From contig WHVA01000029.1 in assembly GCA_015179125.1 (NCBI GenBank), forward strand, positions 1 through 64,000: a stretch of 64,000 nt of DNA, read 5' to 3'. This stretch comes from Gautieria morchelliformis. Lineage: Eukaryota > Basidiomycota > Agaricomycetes > Gomphales > Gomphaceae. The notes beneath the pieces were generated by a model, which was not told where the DNA came from, made no database searches, and was given only the letters and a program-made list of their open reading frames with translations. Position numbers and translations under genes: made by a program. The stretch's first letter is position 1, and each line of letters opens with the position of its first letter. Positions 42,722 to 53,868 of this stretch are shown here, piece by piece.

Positions 42722-43580
42722 GATATGGATACGATATCGTGGCTTTCTCTTTCTCGTTGCATCCGTATCCGTGCTGAGTTTTAGTTGGAATGTCAGAACG
42801 AGATGCAGTAATGGTAGAACGAATATATCTTAAAGCATGCGCAGATGTCACTGACTGTGGGGCGCGGGTTGCTCGGGGCCAGATGTGGGGTGTTGTTCCT
42901 TCCTCGATTCGGCGGGGTCTCCAACACCCCTACAATCACATTACTTAGTCAGGGCCAATCGGTTTACCTCCTGCGTTATATTCTGAGAAAAAGAAAAGAT
43001 CAGATTTGGATTAGAGTGGAAGAAGTCCTAATTCAGTCGAATCTGCCGATCGGGAATGGCCAGAGCTAGTACTGCATGACCCACCCCACGACTATCCACA
43101 CGGATTATATTATCGCCAATGGGGACTGCGGTGTTGCCAGGTTCTTGACAGAAGTAACAGACTTTGGGACTCGGGTGTTGGGCCCCGCCCTGCAGCCTTT
43201 GCTAATGCGTTATGCGACTATTGGTGAAACTAAAGTGAGCCATGCACTTACGCGGGGGCCACAACTTGGCAACTCAAATAAGAAGTAGCCCTTAATTTGC
43301 TCGCGGCATGCAACTTCAATAGGGGATCGTCACTTCGTCACCCCTGCCCGCGCATGCAACTTGGGGGATTGTCAAAGATATTCAAGCACCAGGTAGTCGC
43401 GTAACAAATGGTATATGTAAGAGTATCCTGAGCTAATATTAGTGAGAAGGATATCAGACAGAGATGCACAAGGAGAATTAATATACGCAATATGAGTCCG
43501 CGAGTCCACGATAGCAATGACGAACAAAGCACAAAGGAACGACTTGGTAATACACAAGGGAAATTAACCGGAGGAATCCT
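42722..43580. other. Shared 3' flank of the DUF2235 copies
   Basis: Non-coding; closely similar to 49,330-50,180 of copy 2. Confidence 0.7.
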
Positions 43581-43581
43581 C

Positions 43582-44640
43582 ACGAAAAATCAAGGAACGA
43601 AACATACTCAGCCTCCTCCTCTGGAACCGACGGTAATGGATACGTATCTCTCTACGCAACCAGCTCGTGCTCCCCGTCGTCGACAACGACGCTATCGACG
43701 GTTTGGTCGTTTTCCCGGTGCCGCTCATGTCGTACATTATTCCGAACGGAGGGTCGCTCCTCCCTCATGCGCATCCGGACCTCCATAGCATGCATCCCGA
43801 CTTCTTCTAGATGCGCCATGGTCTCCTGGATATGTACGTCTGGTGTATCCGGAGATATATCCTAGGAAGGCGCCGTATTCCCCGTAGGGGCTACGTCATG
43901 CGCAGGCACGGGCACGGCACACTCGTCGGGAACCACGTCCTGCGCAGGCACGGCGACACTGTCTTTGACACGCCGCCGTCCGCCCATTTTCCACCATTTT
44001 GTGGTGTCGTGGCTTTTCGCCTGTAACTTGCGTCGTGCCCGTACGGGAGATCTCCGGACGGAGTCTGCGTTGCTGGTGTCCGAGTAGTCCCGCCGACTAT
44101 CCGATAACCCTTTCAAGCTCCAGACCTGGCGGAGTGCGTAGACCCAGGAACGTTGGCGAGGTGTCGGGACTTATGGGCGATGCGGAGGGGGGAAGGCAAT
44201 CCAAGACTCGAGGTGGACCCTCTGTTGAGTGAGGAGAGGCTTGATGAGGATTTTCTATATACGGGTGAACTTGGCGCGGATACGACAGTCGTGGGCACTC
44301 TCAAGTAAAGGCTTGACGTTTGCTGTGGAATAGGCGGCAGGGGCAAGCTTGGAGCGGATGCTGTACTGATAGCCATCCTAGCGGACGGACGGGTGAGGAC
44401 GATGAGGATGTTGGAGTGGATATCATGGGATGGATGGACAGGGAAAGGCTCGCAGTGTCGGTGCTAATTCTATGCAACTCGTGGTGTTCGCTGGTGCTAG
44501 TGCCAGTAGAGGTCGACAAGCGTGAGGAGGTAGTGGAACGCCGCCTGCGCGGTTTCTCCTTCTTGCCCTTCGACGCAGCATTGGCAGCTATGAGAGACTT
44601 CGCTTGGGGTCGGTTGAAACTCCCCAAACCACCGCGGCCA
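43582..44640 (-). pseudogene. DUF3602-type gene, copy 1 (truncated, deleted)
   Basis: The minus strand carries the last exon of the gene seen intact at 50,183-51,909, starting at the same splice acceptor TTCTTTAG (about 44,650). Exons 1-3 are absent because the duplication ends here. About 80 bp is missing near 44,385 relative to copy 2, which shifts the frame. Further small indels follow. Recognisable pieces are RRRRSTTSSRLSTST, the Ser/Pro-rich middle and KWWKMGGRRRVK. Confidence 0.85.
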
Positions 44641-44686
44641 GTAGTTGGCTAAAGAATCGGGCATCAACTAAAACATGGCGCATGGC

Positions 44687-44925
44687 TCTGATGCCAGCTT
44701 GGTCAGGTGCGGATCAAGCCAGGCTCTCGGAAGCACCAGCTATTTGGTCGAAGCTTTCGCCACAACCGGCATGACGCACGATCGCAACTCAATCATCGGA
44801 CTTCGGAGTGGAGCAATACACCAGTTTTGAACTAGAGGCCGGCGATACCGAAAGAGCCCTTGGTCTAGCGGAGGATTAATGTTTCTTGTAATCAAAAGGC
44901 TTCTCCGAGGGATCTTGATGGAATG
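44687..44925. other. Unduplicated spacer
   Basis: Nothing recognised between the end of duplication copy 1 and the NLR fragment. Confidence 0.5.
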
Positions 44926-45149
44926 AATGATGCAAAATGATTTTTACATAACTTTCAAACCACAGATGGTGGCTGGGGTGTCTTTCAATTTCAGGAGATC
45001 ATTAATGAACTAGTTTCATACTCATTAATTAGTACTGATGAAGAAGACAGTACATTTTTCCTTCATCCACTGGTACATGCATGGGTTCAAGATAACCTAG
45101 AGGTGGCAGAGCAGGAGAATAAGCAAGGGTGTACAATGCAGATACTAGC
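44926..45149 (+). pseudogene. NB-ARC/winged-helix fragment of an NLR at the duplication junction
   Basis: The plus strand encodes NFQTTDGGWGVFQFQE, LVSYSLISTDEEDSTFFLHP, LVHAWVQDNLEVAEQ and CTMQILA. These align residue for residue with the end of the NB-ARC region of the NLR at 14.3-14.5 kb (NFQTTDGSWSDFQFQE, SYSLITTDEGDYTFF). It is cut off on the right exactly where duplication copy 2 starts (about 45,150), and its left part is missing. Confidence 0.88.
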
Positions 45150-45366
45150 GTACAGTGGTGAACAGAGGTAAAACCCTATGGAACATTGGATTAGGAGTGC
45201 ATACATCACCAATGATGACAATGATGATGCTGTGTGCCCCTAGGTGCATAATCCATTCATGATAATGTGTGCCCCTAGGAAGTGTCCTTCTGAAATCTAA
45301 TAATATATATAATCCCTCCTTGCATCCTTTCTCCTCAGTTAGGATGGACAGTCCCACTCCTCCACC

Positions 45367-48300
45367 ATGTTTGACTATGATGTGATTCCACCCATCCATG
45401 GAGCACGTACACTTGTTCTTTGCTCTGATGGAACAGGAGACCCCTTTGATGCCAATGTATGTGCACATAGTATATACCATTCATCTTCTATATTCTAAAC
45501 AAAGCCTCCCATCTACAGAACTCAAATGTTGTCCAGTTTTTCTCAACACTCAAGAAAGACGACAGGACACAGCAGATGGTTTACTACCATGTACGTATGT
45601 CATGACCCATCTATTTCCCTTGCCCCGCTGTCTCTACCACCCCCCTCACCGCTCCTCCTGGAAGTTGGCCCGAGTTCGCCACTCCCTTCCACCACTCCTC
45701 CTCGATATTCGCTCTATTCACTCTTCACCCCATTCGCCGAACAGCTAGTCACTGATCACATCATTTGCCAGCAGGTACGCCATCAAACATGATCAACATC
45801 CTTTACCCGGCATGATGGTTCATCACTGGCCCCATCATCTTCCCAACCCAACCCCTTTAGGTGTTCGTATGGCTGGAATGCATTCACGGGACGTCCTACC
45901 CATAGATCGTGTGGGATCAACCCAGCAGACCAAGAGTCCATGCAGGGTAGCGTGTATACAGGTCTCAAGGCGTGTTTTCGTACATAGGTACCTTCACCCC
46001 CTTTCCTCTCCATCGTTTCATGTTTGCACTCCTCTTTCATTCTATTGCATATGTGTTTCATCTATTTGTATCCCGACTGCGCACCCCTATCCAACCCTGA
46101 CCCATGACGGCCTCTTTCCTATTCGCTGATATCATATGAGCATTCGATATAAGTAGTTTACATTCGAATGTATATTCCCCAGTTCAATTTATGTATAATT
46201 GAACAGAGTATACAAGAGAGGGGATTCTCACCTGACAAGGGGAAATCTGAAGAGAAAAGTCTAAGGACCCCCAATGTCAGCGAGCCCGTATTATACTATG
46301 CTCTGCAGCCAGGGACAACACTTGGCACTGGCTGTCAGGGGACACCCTGTTTTCCATTTCCAGTTCCGACTCCATTTCCGAAGACGCTTCCGATTCCGAT
46401 TCCATCTCCGCCTCCGCTCTCGGAAACGATTCCGCTTCTGGGAGAACTTCCACCAGTTCTGTTCGCCTTCCCAGTTCCACTCCAATTTCCGAGTTCCACC
46501 CTCGGAACAGTGTCGGAAATCAAGCGACTCGCGTAATAGGTGACATCAAGGGTCGATCAAGGGTCAGGGAGGTGCAGGGTTGATGGCGGGTGCCAAGTGT
46601 TGTCCCTGGCTGCGCAGCGTAGTATAATACGGGCTCGCTGACATTGGGGGTCCTTAGACTTTTCTCTTTGGATTTCCCCTTGTCAGGTGAGAATCCCCTC
46701 TCTTGTATGCTCTGTTCATTTATACAGACTTTGGATTTCCCCTTGTCAGTTGTGTGGTAGTGTGATCTCCACAACTAGCCAGGGTTGCCCTTACACTGGC
46801 CATCAACCCTGCATCCCCCCGACCTCCTGACCCTTGATCGACCCTTGATGCCACCTATTACGCGAGTCACTTGACTTCCAACACTGTTCCGAGAGCGGAA
46901 GTTGGAAATGGAGTGGAATTGGCAAAGCAAACAGAACTGGTGGAATTTCTCCCAGAAGCGGAATCATTCCCGAAAGCGGAGTCGGAGATGGAATCGGAAC
47001 CGGAACCGGAGTTGGAAATGGAGTCGGAACTGCGTGTGGTGTTGGAACTGGAAATGGAAAACAGGGTGTCCCCTGACAACTTCCATCTTGTGCAAAACTT
47101 GACCTCACTGTGATCATCGTCTTGAGCCCTCTCCTGTAGATTTCTTTCTTCGACCAGAGGAGGACTTAAGCACCACTGGTGAGTTTTCGTACTTCACCTT
47201 CGTTACTTTAGTCTTCAAACTATTATCTGCGCTGTCGGCGAAGGGCTCCGAAAGGAGCACCTTGGAAAGGATTGTTGCTATTTAAACAACCTTTCTGTAA
47301 CACCTTGCACATTACATCGTCGAGTGCCACAGGCTACTTCGCAATGACTGTAGATAGGGCGAGCTCCGTTTGGGCAGCCCTCTTATCTTCTGAACATTTA
47401 TTGGTTCACCTTATTCGCCGAACGGCACATCTCTTCGCACAAGTTATTCAGGCATTCGCTGTGTTCACTAATACACGATATTAACGCCTAAAATCCAATC
47501 TTGACAATGTACCACTTTCATACACTCACTCATTATTTCGCACTCAAAAAAAAAAAAAAAGCAGCCAGGGATTGTGACCTACACGACACCCATGATGGCA
47601 AGGGTCTTAAAAATCCTCAATATGATGTTTGCGTGGAACTTGAATGCACACATTATGGGCAAGCTGCTGCTCTTCTTGTGGTCTGACCAAAGTCACTTAC
47701 ATCTTTGCAGATGGATATGTATTCCTCATGCAAAACTGTAATACTTACGGTCATTTTATATTCAAAATACGGTGCTCACCTAGACATACTTATAGATACC
47801 GCCGGCGATAAGATTTGCATATTCGGTTTCTCGCACGGTGCATATACCATGCGTGCCCTCACTGGTATGCTTCACAAGGTGCACAACACTCATTGCATGT
47901 GCTGCAAGTTATTTCTCACCTCTCATTTTGATCACACCCACCCACTGGCACCAGGTCGGCCTCCTCCCTGGTGGCAATCATCAGCTGGTGCCATTTGTGT
48001 ACAAGTTGTTCACCCGCACCGATGATACGGGGTGGTGACAAAGCACGGCATTCAAGAAGGATTTCTCGATTGACGTCAATATAGAGTTTCTCGGCATATG
48101 GTGTGTGCTTTCATTTTTTTCCAGCTCCCGTTGTCGTTCGCTGATCAGAGGCGTGGATCTATATCCATAGGGACACAGTCGCCTCCATCGGCATTATTTC
48201 CCGCCACCTCCCATTCACCACGTCCAACACGGCCATCAAGACATTCAGACACGCGGTGTCGCTCGATGAGCACAGGGCCACGTTTAGGGTGAACCTGTGG

Positions 48301-49328
48301 CATAGGTCAACGGCGAAGGAGAGGGAGTTGGGCACGCAGACAGGTGAGATGCCGTTTATGGGTGATGTGCCTCACCGTGCAGGGAGGTGGAGGATGCTTG
48401 AGGATGTGTTTGATGCCACCAGGACACGCATACCTGAGGCAGACGTTCTGGAAGTGTGGTTTGCATGATGCCACTGTGGTTCGTGTCAGGAACTATTGTT
48501 ACCCTTCTTGACTTCCTCTTCCTGGTTATCATCCAGTACCCCTTGATACATTTACTTACTTACCTCTCGTCTCAGATGTCGGCGGCGGCGCTGTGGAGAA
48601 CTCCAGCCAGCACAACCTCGCACACATTCCCCTCCGCTGGATGATCCGCCAATGCTTTCTTGTTAACACAGGCATCTGCTTCCATGCGCCTCTCTTGGCC
48701 GCAATAGGAATTGAGCCAGAGACTCTGTATCCAGCCATGAAGACACATCCTCCTGCGGTGCTCCATTCGCATGGGCCTCCTCAGGCTCACCCCATCCATG
48801 CCCCAACTACTTCCAGGCCCGTACAAATGACACCAGCCCAGGACAGCAGCACCGAACACCCCATCAATGGTGCACAGAATGCTTCTGACGCCACTGTTTC
48901 CAGGGCCGTAAGACTAGGGTACGGCAACGTTCTCCTCTCATCCATCCTTTCCAAGGAAGAGGAACACCTCGCAGACGCGCTCTGCCCAATGTATGACCAG
49001 CTCCGCCTGGCCCCATTATGGTGGCTACTGGAGGTGCTGCCGATGGGATTGCACACCCAGAGGGACGATAACGACGAGTGGGTTCGCAGTTTGAGGTGAG
49101 TGGTTATTTCTCACCTTAACGTCTGATTCCTATATGCCTTCCAAGCTAATATTTCTAATATTTGATTGAATTTGTTTCGTGTTCGGACGCGCAGTGTCAA
49201 CCTCGGCCAGGGCCGCAAGATCCCGAGGCAGGAACGGGGCCTCAACGTGCACCGGAGCGTGCAGATCAGAATGAAGGCGTGGGATGCCGTCGCGGGCGGG
49301 GCGTGGCTAAAAAGAAGCGTAGGTTGAC
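45367..49328 (+). pseudogene. DUF2235 alpha/beta hydrolase, copy 2 (interrupted)
   Basis: Collinear with copy 1. The original start has a small deletion, and the usable ATG is 45367 (MFDYDVIPPIHGARTL). The conserved CFDGTGD reads CSDGTGD. Intron 2 is split by about 1.9 kb (45,593-47,507). Exon 3 has lost 15 bp, and the following intron has a GC donor (GCAAGC; copy 1 has GTAAGC). The nucleophile elbow GFSHGAYT is kept. Two TGA codons interrupt the frame, one after RTDDTGW at 48,034-48,036 and one in VWFA-C near 48,465. The last exons (GGGAVENSSQHN, LADALCPMYDQL, LGQGRKIPRQ) are open and end at 49,328. Compared with copy 1 it keeps the frame through the C-run region. Confidence 0.85.
45593..47507. 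mobile_element. 1.9-kb insertion with interlocked inverted repeats
   Basis: This block is absent from copy 1 of the gene. Segment A (about 46,200-46,335) is repeated inverted at 46,590-46,725. Segment B (about 46,336-46,585), which includes a TTCCGA-type microsatellite, is repeated inverted at 46,797-47,090. The order is therefore A-B-A'-B'. Frames through the microsatellite are open only because of its simple sequence. No transposase or RT is recognised, and insertion ends are not precisely defined. Confidence 0.75.
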
Positions 49329-50180
49329 TAGGAGTTGATATTCATGGCTTTCTCTTTCTCGTTGATACGTTTGAGCTGGAATGTTAGAACCAGATGCAGG
49401 TGCAGAATGGTAGACGAATATATCTTGACGCATGCGCAGACGTCACTGACTCTGGGCCCGGGTCGCTCGGGGCCGGATGTGGGATGTTGTTTCCCTCCTC
49501 AATTCGGAGTAGTCTCCAACACCCCTACAAGCCAGGGCTAATCGGTTTGCCTCCTAGCGTTCTATTCCGTGAAAAAGAAAAGATCAGATTTGGATTAGAG
49601 TGGAAGAAGTCCTACTTAGTCGAATCGGCCGATCGGGAATGGCCGGAGTGCTGCATGACCCACCACACGATTATCCACACGACTCGGATTGTCGCCAATG
49701 GGGACTGCGGTGTTGCCAGGTTCTTGACAGACGTAATTGGGACTCGGGTGTTGCGCCCCGCCTGCAGCCTTTGCTAATGCATTGTGCGACTATTGGTGAA
49801 ACCAAAGCACATACTGATACGCGGGGCCACAAGCACAGTACTCAAAGAAGTACCCTTAATTTGCCCGCGGCATGCAACTTGGGGGATCGTCACTTATCGT
49901 CACCCTGGCGGCCGAGGATATTCAAGCACCAGGTCCGTGTTCTTCGGGTCGGACAACGAAGAGTAAACTAGGGTAGCCGCGTAAGTGTAACGAATGGTAC
50001 ATGTAAGAGTAAGTATCCTGAGCTAGTATTAGTGAGAAGGGTATATACATCAGACAGAGATACACAAGGCGAATAATACACGATATGAGTCCGCGAGTGA
50101 GTCCACGATAGCAATAAGAACAAAGCACAAAGGTAAAGGAGCGACTTGGTAATACACAAGGGAAATATAACCGGTGGAAT
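49329..50180. other. Shared 3' flank, copy 2
   Basis: Non-coding counterpart of 42,722-43,580. Confidence 0.7.
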
Positions 50181-50182
50181 CC

Positions 50183-51909
50183 TCACGAAAAATCAAGGAA
50201 CGAAACATACTCCGCCTCCTCCTCTGGAACCGACGGTAATGGATATGTATCTCTCTCCGCAACCAACTCATGCTCCCCGTCGTCGATAACGACGCTCTCG
50301 ACGGTTTGGTCGCTTTCCCGGTGCCGCTCATGTCGTCCATTATTCCGAACGGAGGGTCGCTCCTCCCGCATGCGCATCCGGACCTCCATAGCATGCATCC
50401 CGACTTCTTCTAGATGCGCCATGGTCTCCTGGATATGCACGTCTGGCGTATCCGGAGATATATCCTGCGCAGATGCCGTATTCCCTGCAGGAGCTACGTC
50501 ACGCGCAGGCACAGGCACGGCACACTCGTCGGGCGCCACGTCCTGCCCAGGCACGGTGACACTCTCTTTGACACGCCGCCGTCCGCCCATTTTCCACCAT
50601 TTTGTGGTGTCGTGGCTTTTCGCCTTATGTAACTTGTGCGGTGCCGGTGCGGGAGATCCCCGGACGGAGTCTGCGTTGCTGGCGTCCGAGGAGTCCCGGC
50701 GACTATCCGATAATCGCTTCTCCAGGCCTGGCGGAGTGCGTAGACCCAGGAACGTTGGCGAGGTGTCGGGACTTATGGGCGAGGCGGGGGGGGAAGGCAA
50801 GCCAAGACTCGAGGCGGACCCTCTGTTGAGCGAGAAAAGGCTTGATGCGGATTGTGGACTTCTATATACAGGTGAACTTGGCGCGGATACGGATACGACA
50901 GTCGTGGGCACTCTCAAGTGAAGGCTTGACGTTTGCCGTGGAATAGGCGGCAGGGGCAAGCTTGGAGCGGATGCTGCACTGATAGCCATCCTAGTCGGTA
51001 GGGAGTAATGGTCCGAAGCGGACTGTGGAGTTGGTAACGAGTGGCGACTTGGTGAGGTTGGCAGTCTGAGCAGACTTGGACGGACGGGTGAGGACGATGA
51101 GGATGTTGGAGTGGATATCATGGGAGGGATAGACAGGGAAAGGCTCGCAGTGTCGGTGCTAATTCTATGCAGCTCGTGGTGTTCGCTGGTGCTAGTGGTA
51201 GAGGTCGAAAAGCGTGAGGAGGTGGTGGAACGCCGCCTGCGCGGTTTCTCCTTCTTGCTCTTCGACGCAGCATTGGCAGCTATGAAAGACTTGGATCGGG
51301 GTCGGTTGAAATTCCCCAGACCACCGCGGCCAGTAGATGGCTAAAGAATCGGGAATCAGCCTAAGCACATGGCGCATGGGCGGAACACGTGGGATTTCCC
51401 GTGGACAGTGCACAGCCATGACTGTGCACCGTAGCAAATCCACAAAGATGACTCACCGTTTTATCCTGTTTCGCTTTCTGTGCTCCCTGACGCACTATCT
51501 GCTCATAGTCGTCGTCCGGATCAGCGGAAATATCAAACGGGATGCTTTGGGCTACAGATGCTGCTCTGATGTTTCCGGAGCCGCCTCTGCCGGTGTATTT
51601 GACCTGGGGGACCGTTTAGGATGCACGACGACAGGCGACAAAGGGAAAGCACCTTGACTCGAGGATTAAGCGACGCTTCCAAGCGTCTTTTCTCCAGGAT
51701 TGCTGCTTCATCGAAGAGATCGAGTTTGAGGACTGATTTGGGGCGGATGTTGCCTGACCCGCCTCTTCCAGAAGACTTCAGCGGGAAGTCTGGTCAGAGA
51801 TATAAGCAGCCATCTTGTTGATACGCACAACTGTGGGGGGTTTTGCAGGCCGCGAGGACGAGGCAGTGGAGGATGAGTCAGTTGTGGAGTGTGCGTATGC
51901 GTAGGGCAT
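50183..51909 (-). CDS. DUF3602-type protein with GRGGxGN repeats
   Basis: Four exons splice in phase 0: 51829-51909, 51653-51775, 51457-51603 and 50183-51340, giving about 501 residues from ATG 51909. The N-terminal exons carry three copies of a short motif, SSGRGGSGNIRPKS, YTGRGGSGNIRAAS and STGRGGLGNFNRPRS, the repeat that defines the fungal DUF3602 family. The motif lies once at or near the start of exons 2, 3 and 4. A basic stretch (KKEKPRRRRSTTSS), a long Ser/Pro-rich disordered region, KWWKMGGRRRVK and an acidic C-terminus follow. Function is unknown; disorder and basic clusters suggest a regulatory or nucleic-acid-associated protein. A TATATATA run at about 51,981-51,988 lies upstream. 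It is convergent with the DUF2235 gene. Confidence 0.75.
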
Positions 51910-52529
51910 GGACTCGGACGCAAGGATTAGAGAGAAGTCGACAGGAGTTTAGCATGAAAGCTGTCTGTAGGTGCGGGGTATATATACGTGAAGCTCCGGG
52001 GTTAGAAGACAGCAAGGTGGAAGCCACCCATAATGGCAAGGGGCGGTGGAATCCCACGTTATCTGCTTATCTGCCAGCAGTCAAAAACAAGCTTCCGAGT
52101 GGATTCGCGCCGGGGTCCGCCAACCGGTGTGAGAGCATATGCGATGCAGGGCGCACGGTGCTAGACGGATAACGATTACCCGATACATCTTTGACACCGT
52201 GCGGTTGGCGATCATCCAGTTCCAAGCGCTATGGCGGCTAGTTAAGCTTGACCTTAATTAATTCTTGACTGTGATACATCATCAGCATCACCTCCAGTAG
52301 AGCTTGGAGAAACTCAGTGCTGGAGACTCAGCTGAGTACAGAGCTCAGTCGGGGGAAGAAAGCTTAATTTTGACCTTGGGAAGACCGCATGTCTGGTTCG
52401 GCGGTTCACCTTCGAATTCGAATCCGTTCGAGACCTGGTCCTAATTAAAGAGCGGCAGGTGCCCGAGATTGGCAACGACTCGAAGTGCCCTACCCACATG
52501 TCTGGTCACGGCTATTTCCGAGAAACAAC
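51910..52529. other. Divergent promoter region
   Basis: Lies between the leftward DUF3602-type gene and the rightward SDR gene. It contains GTATATATACG at 51,979-51,989, a candidate TATA for the leftward gene. No other gene seen. Confidence 0.5.
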
Positions 52530-53868
52530 ATGTCCTTCTCATCTGCCCAACTCAAGGCTGCCCAACTTTTTGATGTGCAAGGATGGGTTGTCGTCGGTAA
52601 AATGATCTTCAACTCTCTATCTCTTAGAAGCTGATGTAGATGCTGGTAGTGACTGGAGGTGGGACAGGACTTGGACTAATCACGGCTGTTACCTTCCTCG
52701 TCAATGGAGCTGCTCGTGTCTGTAGGCATTCCGTCTATTATTTGGCTTAGCGGCATGGTCAGAGCGCATCAATATTGATAGACATCACTGGACGCCGTGC
52801 GGAAGTGTTGCAAAAAGCTGCCGAGACATACAATTCAGCCGAAGATGCAATTGGCGAGATAGTTCCCGTTGTGTGCGATGTTACAAAGAAAGATGATATT
52901 GAGAGTAATGTCTGCATTTCATGACCCAGCTGTGTCCAGCCAGCTGATTCTAGAGCTTCTAAATCACGGGTAGAGCTTGTCGCAACTGTTCGCGCCAAGA
53001 ACAAGTTTGTGAACATCCTCGTCAACAACGCCAGTGTTGGGGGTGTCAAGAATGATTTCGTCGAGAAGACAAACGTTGAGGACATCTCTAAGGCGCTTTT
53101 TGCTTCTGACCCCAAGACATGGAATGAAGCCCTCAACCTGAACACATCAAGCATGTTTTTTACCTCAGGTGACTAACTAGACGCGACTGGGCATCCAGAA
53201 GTCTCATTCATCCTACAATTAGCGGCGTTTCTTCCCTTGCTCGTCGCAGCAAAGGGCTCATTCTCTTCCCCAGGATCCATCCTCAACATATCGTCCATGT
53301 CTGGCATTACCAAGCAATCTCAGGTACTCGGTCAGGACCAGCGCCTTGAAAATAGCTGAAATTATTATTATTATTTTTCAGGGGGGTCAATTCCCGTACA
53401 ACACAGCCAAGTATATAAACCTCAGGACTAAGTTGGCGCAACTAGCTTATGTCTTGATGTGTCTAGAGCCGGGACGATTGCTCTTACTAAGCAGTTGGCC
53501 TACGAATTCCGCCGTCCAGATCTTGGCATCCGGGTCAACACTCTAGCTCCAGGTTTCTTCCCGTCAGAGGTATAATTAACTGGTTCCACGCCACAGCTCG
53601 CTTCTCATTTTAGAGTTTGTCCTGTGGGGGGCCCATAGATGACGCCCGCAGATCTCTTTGCGGGCAACGCGGATGAAGTCAGGGCTCGATGGGGCGTTCC
53701 TATTGGCCGTCAAGGTACGGTCGGCCGCGTACCTTTGCGCTCTGTCCGCTAATATGAGCAGGCCGCCCCACGGAGTACGCGCAAGCCGTGCTGAATCTTG
53801 CTGTCAACGAGTATATGAATGGTTCCACGGTCGTCATTGACGGCGGATGGCTGTTGGAGCAATCGTAG
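52530..53868 (+). CDS. Short-chain dehydrogenase/reductase (classical SDR)
   Basis: Start ATG 52530 (MSFSSAQLKAAQLFDVQG), stop TAG 53866-53868, with about eight exons and roughly 300 residues, the usual size. Cofactor motif TGGGTGLG follows the first intron. Then come ITGRRAEVLQKAAE, NILVNNAS (structural Asn motif), NISSMSG (catalytic Ser), YNTAK (catalytic Tyr and Lys), IRVNTLAPGFFPSE and a C-terminal GSTVVIDGGW typical of the fold. TGR-R after beta-2 suggests NADP(H). Junctions were chosen by GT-AG sites that keep the family alignment, e.g. introns ending just before the acidic loop and one starting at GTATAATT (53,571) and ending CATAG (about 53,640). All core residues are present, so the gene looks functional. 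Substrate cannot be told. Confidence 0.88.

Larger units (their letters stand above)
40230..44686 (+). repeat. Segmental duplication, copy 1
   Basis: From ACAGTGGTGAACAG near 40,232 to CATGGCGCATGG near 44,686 this segment is repeated, in the same orientation, at 45,150-51,380. It covers a DUF2235 gene, its 3' flank and part of a convergent DUF3602-type gene. Identity is high in coding and non-coding parts alike. Copy 2 is longer because of a 1.9-kb insertion and because copy 1 has deletions in the DUF3602 gene. Confidence 0.93.
45150..51380 (+). repeat. Segmental duplication, copy 2
   Basis: Direct copy of 40,230-44,686 (see that entry). It contains the complete DUF3602-type gene and a DUF2235 copy with an inserted repeat block in its second intron. 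Confidence 0.93.

Noticed and set aside
46270..47110. Open frames of Ser-Asp or Arg-Phe repeats
   Set aside because: They come from a TTCCGA-type microsatellite and its inverted copy; no protein-like context.
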